Source: Gemmatimonadales bacterium
Lineage (GTDB): Bacteria; Gemmatimonadota; Gemmatimonadetes; Gemmatimonadales; GWC2-71-9
Direction: 5' to 3'
NCBI GenBank assembly: GCA_036265815.1
Contig: DATAOI010000052.1
Coordinates: 62,001 to 126,000, forward strand
DNA length: 64,000 nt
How positions within the stretch are numbered: position 1 is the stretch's first letter; each line of letters starts with the position of its first letter. The translations under genes and the position numbers were made by a program. This document shows, one piece after another, positions 60,633 through 64,000 of this stretch. The notes under the pieces are model-generated. The model was not told the origin of the DNA. It ran no database searches and worked only from the letters and a program-made list of their open reading frames with translations.

Positions 60633-61585
60633 CTCTCTCGTCCTCCGTCAAGGCCCGCGCCGCCGAGCTGGGTTTTCTGGCGTGCGGGATCACCGATACT
60701 CGTCCGCTCGCGCACGGCGACCGACTGGACGACTGGCTGGCCCGCGGCTACGCCGGCACCATGCGGTATCTCCATCGGCAGGCGAGACGCCGCAAGCAGC
60801 CCGCCCTGATCGTCCCGGACGCGCTCGCGATCGTGGTCGTGTTGGAGAACTATTACCAGCCTGACGACACCGCTGATCGCCTCGCGCCCCGGGTGGCGAA
60901 GTACGCTCGGGGGGAAGACTATCATCACGTGACCGGCCGGCGGCTCGACAGCCTGGCGGAGTACCTCCGGGAGCTGGGCGCGCGAGTGGCCCGTTCTTAC
61001 GTCGACGCCGGCCCGGTGCCCGAGCGGGAGCTGGCCCAACGCGCGGGACTCGGATGGATCGGCAAGAACAGCATGCTGATCCGCCCGGAGACAGGGTCGT
61101 TCTTCTTCATCGGCACCATCTTCACCGATCTCCCGCTGCAGCCCGACCAGCCCTTCGAGCCGGACCATTGCGGCAGCTGTACCCGCTGCCTCGAGGCCTG
61201 CCCCACGGACGCGTTGGTGGAGCCTGGGGTGCTGGATGCGACCCGGTGCATCTCCTATCTCACGATCGAGTACCGCGGGGAGATCCCAACCGCGCTGGCG
61301 GAGCGGTTCGAGGGCTACGCCTTCGGCTGCGACATCTGCAACGACGTCTGTCCCTGGAATCAGCGATTCGCCGTGGCCACTTCGATCCCCGAGCTTCGCT
61401 CGCAGCACCGGCTGGCGGGAGTTGGGCCAGAGTTCTTCGACCAGATGGACGAGGAGGAGTTCTCCCGCCGCTTCGGCCAGACTGCGCTCGCGCGCCCCGG
61501 ACTCGTGGGCATGCGGCGGAATATTCAGGCGGCGCTCGCCTCGGAGCGCGGCGGCACGACGACCGAACACGGCGAGCGGGGATGA
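60629..61585 (+). CDS. queG: Epoxyqueuosine reductase
   Basis: A 318-residue cobalamin-dependent enzyme carrying out the last step of queuosine synthesis in tRNA. Two [4Fe-4S] motifs are present: CGSCTRCLEACP and CDICNDVCPWN. The N-terminal Q-binding region includes LDDWLARGYAGTMRYLH, and GLGWIGKNSMLI is conserved in the family. Start GTG 60629 overlapping NDH-2. No other queuosine gene is in the window. The stop overlaps the DinB start (ATGA). Confidence 0.95.
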   Translation: MTLSSSVKARAAELGFLACGITDTRPLAHGDRLDDWLARGYAGTMRYLHRQARRRKQPALIVPDALAIVVVLENYYQPDDTADRLAPRVAKYARGEDYHHVTGRRLDSLAEYLRELGARVARSYVDAGPVPERELAQRAGLGWIGKNSMLIRPETGSFFFIGTIFTDLPLQPDQPFEPDHCGSCTRCLEACPTDALVEPGVLDATRCISYLTIEYRGEIPTALAERFEGYAFGCDICNDVCPWNQRFAVATSIPELRSQHRLAGVGPEFFDQMDEEEFSRRFGQTALARPGLVGMRRNIQAALASERGGTTTEHGERG

Positions 61586-62052
61586 GCGATCTCACCTATT
61601 ACGGCCGGCTGCTCGACTACGATCATTGGGCCAACCGCGAGACTCTTCGGCATCTGCGCGAGAGCGCCGAGGCGCCGCCGTTCGCGGTACGGTGGATGGC
61701 CCACATCATCGGCTCCGAGTATCTCTGGCTGGCTCGCCTGCGGGAGGAGGCGCCGACCCTGCCCGTCTGGCCCGATTTGGACCTCGACGCCTGCGCTGCC
61801 GGGCTTGCCGAGCTCGAGCCCGCCTGGGCGCAGTGGCTGGACGCCCTCGAGCCCGAAACCCTGGGCGAGGGGGTCGGGTACCGTAACACAAAGGGCGAGT
61901 TCTGGACCAGCACCATGGGTGACATCCTGACCCATGTGATTCTCCATTCTTCCTATCACCGCGGGCAGATCGCTTCGGCGATGCGGGCGGGCGGAGAGAA
62001 TCCCGCGTACACCGACTTCATTCACGCCGTGCGCCAGGGTCTGGTCGAGTGA
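61582..62052 (+). CDS. DinB-family putative metal-dependent protein
   Basis: A 156-residue four-helix-bundle protein of the DinB/YfiT superfamily. The metal-binding His triad is visible: His in [13 protein letters not shown], His in [12 protein letters not shown] and two His in [14 protein letters not shown]. Members serve as bacillithiol or mycothiol transferases or unknown hydrolases; no thiol-specific partner is nearby. Coupled to queG by ATGA. Followed by DUF2905 with a GTGA overlap. Confidence 0.9.
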   Translation: MSDLTYYGRLLDYDHWANRETLRHLRESAEAPPFAVRWMAHIIGSEYLWLARLREEAPTLPVWPDLDLDACAAGLAELEPAWAQWLDALEPETLGEGVGYRNTKGEFWTSTMGDILTHVILHSSYHRGQIASAMRAGGENPAYTDFIHAVRQGLVE

Positions 62053-62270
62053 CCTCGGGGGGTGCAGGTCCGCTGCTCGTGGGTCTGGGTACCTGTCTGA
62101 TAGTCGTCGGGCTGCTGGTCTGGTCGGGGGCACTCGACTGGTTTGGCCGGCTGCCGGGCGATATTCGGATCGAGCGGGAAGGCGTGCGGATCTATGTCCC
62201 GCTGGTCTCGATGCTGCTCCTCTCCGCCACCCTGAGTCTCCTGCTCTACCTGCTGCGCCGGTTCCGCTGA
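62049..62270 (+). CDS. DUF2905 membrane protein
   Basis: A 73-residue protein with two transmembrane helices ([17 protein letters not shown] and [20 protein letters not shown]) and the intervening motif [18 protein letters not shown], diagnostic of DUF2905. Start GTG 62049 overlapping the DinB stop. Function not established. Confidence 0.9.
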   Translation: MTSGGAGPLLVGLGTCLIVVGLLVWSGALDWFGRLPGDIRIEREGVRIYVPLVSMLLLSATLSLLLYLLRRFR

Positions 62271-62336
62271 CACAGCCGGTGCGCGCTGGCGCCCGGGTAT
62301 CGTCTCCTTGGACGTGCTCGGCCGGGACCAGCCAGC

Positions 62337-63428
62337 GTGACGACGAGAACCAAAGCCTTCGCGGTCTTCCTCGCCTGGACCCTGGTGGCCCTGGTGGGGC
62401 TGTGCCAGTGGTACCTTCTGCGGGTCTCCGCCGGAGTGCCTCTCCAGTGGGGCGGTTTCCTCGCCGGAACGCTCCAGAGCTGCTGGCTCTGGGCCGCCTT
62501 CACCCCGGCCATCGTCGCCCTGGCGCGCCGGTTTCGGCTGGAGCGCGGCGCCTGGACCCGGAACCTCCTGCTCCACTTCGGGCTCAGCCTCGGGTTCGGG
62601 TTCCTCGATACCCTGGTGGGCGAGGGGGTCGCCCACCTGCTTCCCTTCGGGACGCCACGACCCCTGCTTATCGCCTTCCTCGGCCAGTCGTTCCTCGAGA
62701 TCTTCAGTTACTTCGCCGTCGTGGCCATCGCCCACGCCGTGGACTACTATGCCCTCTTTCATGAGCGGCAGGTGGCCGCCTCGCGCCTGGAAGCGCAGCT
62801 GCTGAGCGCCCAACTCCAATCGCTGGAGATGCAGCTCCGGCCGCACTTCCTCTTCAACACGCTCCATACCGTCGCGTCGCTGGTTCGAACCGGTCGGAAG
62901 CCGGACGCCGTGCGGATGATCGCCGGATTGAGCGACCTGCTCCGCGCTTCGTTGCGACCCGACGCCGCGGCGGAAGTGCCCCTTCGGGAGGAGCTGGCGT
63001 TCGTGCAGCGCTACCTGGAGATCGAGCGGATCCGCTTCCAGGACCGGCTCCGCACCAGGATCTCCGCAGGTCCGGAGGTCCTCGATGCGCTCGTCCCCAG
63101 CCTCATTCTGCAGCCCCTGGTAGAGAACGCGATCCGCCACGGGATCGAGCGCCGGGCTGCCCCCGGAGAGATCATACTCGAGGCCGTTCGCCAGAATGGA
63201 ACGCTCTGTCTTCGTGTGCAAGACTCCAGTTCGGGCGCGTCCATCGTGTCGCCGGGCAGGTCGGGGGGAGGCATCGGACTGAGCAACACGCAGGCCCGCC
63301 TGCGGCACCTCTACGGTCACCGGCAACACTTCGAGTTGGCGGCCGCCGCTCAAGGCGGCACGGTGGCCCGGATCGAGCTCCCGTTTCATCGAGAGCCGGT
63401 GAACCATGGACGACCCGCAAGCTCCTGA
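62337..63428 (+). CDS. LytS/YehU-type sensor histidine kinase
   Basis: A 363-residue membrane kinase. Four hydrophobic helices cover about 8-140 (FAVFLAWTLVALVGLCQWYL, LLLHFGLSLGFGFLDTLVG, SFLEIFSYFAVVAIAHAVDYY). The His_kinase domain has the phospho-acceptor in LRPHFLFNTLHTVASL, and the ATPase region has LVENAIRHGIE (N box) and GGGIGLSNTQARL (G2). This is the family paired with LytTR regulators, and the following gene is one, overlapping by 23 bp. Start GTG 62337. The sensed signal is unknown. Confidence 0.93.
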   Translation: MTTRTKAFAVFLAWTLVALVGLCQWYLLRVSAGVPLQWGGFLAGTLQSCWLWAAFTPAIVALARRFRLERGAWTRNLLLHFGLSLGFGFLDTLVGEGVAHLLPFGTPRPLLIAFLGQSFLEIFSYFAVVAIAHAVDYYALFHERQVAASRLEAQLLSAQLQSLEMQLRPHFLFNTLHTVASLVRTGRKPDAVRMIAGLSDLLRASLRPDAAAEVPLREELAFVQRYLEIERIRFQDRLRTRISAGPEVLDALVPSLILQPLVENAIRHGIERRAAPGEIILEAVRQNGTLCLRVQDSSSGASIVSPGRSGGGIGLSNTQARLRHLYGHRQHFELAAAAQGGTVARIELPFHREPVNHGRPASS

Positions 63429-64000
63429 TCGGCTGACCGCGCTGATTGTGGACGACGAGGCGCTGGCCCGCGCATCGCTCCGCGGCCTGCTGGGGCAGGA
63501 TCCCGAGATCGAGCTCATCGGCGAATGCCGTGACGGTATCGCGGCCGCCGCACTGATCGCGGCACGAATCCCCGACATTCTCTTTCTGGATGTCCAGATG
63601 CCGGAGGTGGACGGCTTCGAGGTGCTCCGCCGAATCGGGCAGGCCGGGATCCCCGCGGTCGTCCTGGTCACCGCCTTCGATGAGTACGCGCTCCAGGCGT
63701 TCGAGGCGGAAGCTCTGGATTACCTGCTGAAGCCGTTCGATGATGCCCGCTTCCACCGGAGCCTCTCTCGGGCCAAGAGCCGGGTGCGGGAGCGGCGGAT
63801 GAACCGGCTCACCCGCCGGCTGATCGCCGCCTTCGGGGCGCCGGCCGCCCGCGACACCCCCGCCGATCCCCCGCCGACCTACGCGGAGCGGCTCGCGCTC
63901 AAGAACGACGGCCGCATCTCGTTCCTCCCGGTGGGCGAGGTCGACTGGATCGAAGCGGCCGACTACTGCGTCCGGGTACACGCGGACGGGCGCTTCCACC
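63406..64000 (+). CDS. LytTR-type response regulator (truncated by the window end)
   Basis: The first 198 codons of a regulator paired with the preceding kinase. Receiver domain: acidic pair in IVDDEALARASL, phospho-acceptor Asp in LFLDVQMPEVDG, Lys in YLLKPFDD. From about residue 170 the start of a LytTR DNA-binding domain is visible (RLALKNDGRISFLPVGEVDW and EAADYCVRVHADG). It should bind direct repeats upstream of target genes. The 3' end lies beyond the window. Confidence 0.93.
   Translation, partial: MDDPQAPDRLTALIVDDEALARASLRGLLGQDPEIELIGECRDGIAAAALIAARIPDILFLDVQMPEVDGFEVLRRIGQAGIPAVVLVTAFDEYALQAFEAEALDYLLKPFDDARFHRSLSRAKSRVRERRMNRLTRRLIAAFGAPAARDTPADPPPTYAERLALKNDGRISFLPVGEVDWIEAADYCVRVHADGRFH

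Overview
The window is 64 kb of dense, GC-rich bacterial chromosome with about 63 protein genes. Most intergenic gaps are under 200 bp and none exceeds about 270 bp. I saw no rRNA, tRNA, CRISPR array, phage or insertion sequence. Likely lipoproteins and outer-membrane-type proteins point to a Gram-negative cell. The gene mix suggests a member of the Gemmatimonadota or a near relative: ECF sigma operons with repeat proteins, beta-propeller lipoproteins, M28 peptidases, amidohydrolase lipoproteins, a Big_2/TolB hybrid and a bacterial deoxyhypusine-synthase-like protein. That placement is inference from gene style; no marker gene was compared.

Layout. 0-7 kb (minus): gyrA, a PLP dehydratase, a cyclic-di-GMP regulator and an M28 peptidase lipoprotein. 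7-13 kb (plus): an ECF sigma factor behind a candidate autoregulated promoter, a one-helix anti-sigma-like protein, two HEAT-like repeat proteins and two paralogous propeller lipoproteins. 13-26.6 kb: a membrane channel-like protein, an MDR reductase, an Ig/propeller surface protein, a histone H1-like protein, a GH15 glycosidase, an amidohydrolase, an alpha/alpha-toroid protein, a Ni/Co-type transporter divergent from selD, a degenerate RNase H, a zinc-ribbon protein and glgC. 26.8-36 kb: a barrel-like protein, thiolase, a stomatin-like protein and its partner, 3-hydroxyacyl-CoA dehydrogenase, a DUF2231 protein, DUF116, a GlcD-like flavoprotein and thyX. 36.4-40.3 kb: an overlapping operon of two ATP-grasp ligases, a GNAT and a lysine 2,3-aminomutase, preceded by a terminator placed just before its ribosome-binding site. 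40-49 kb: an EF-G-II paralogue, an ABC exporter, DUF421, an SDR, a BFD-like ferredoxin, a sensor kinase and a damaged zinc-type ABC locus. 49-54 kb: a GAF protein and a compact copper operon (copZ, cupredoxin, copA, csoR) behind a promoter carrying a CsoR-like operator. 54-59 kb (minus): a four-gene operon of class V aminotransferase, LOG-type hydrolase, deoxyhypusine-synthase-like protein and MFS transporter. 59-64 kb: NDH-2, QueG, DinB, DUF2905 and a LytS/LytR-type two-component pair cut by the window end.

Translation signals are mixed. Internal operon genes overlap by ATGA, GTGA or TGATG and are probably coupled. Several first genes instead have a TANNNT hexamer only 5-9 nt before the start codon and no Shine-Dalgarno, which suggests leaderless mRNAs. 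The best candidates for undescribed biology are the ATP-grasp/GNAT/KamA operon with its leader, the deoxyhypusine-synthase operon, the ECF/HEAT/propeller locus and an RNase H that has lost two of its four catalytic carboxylates.
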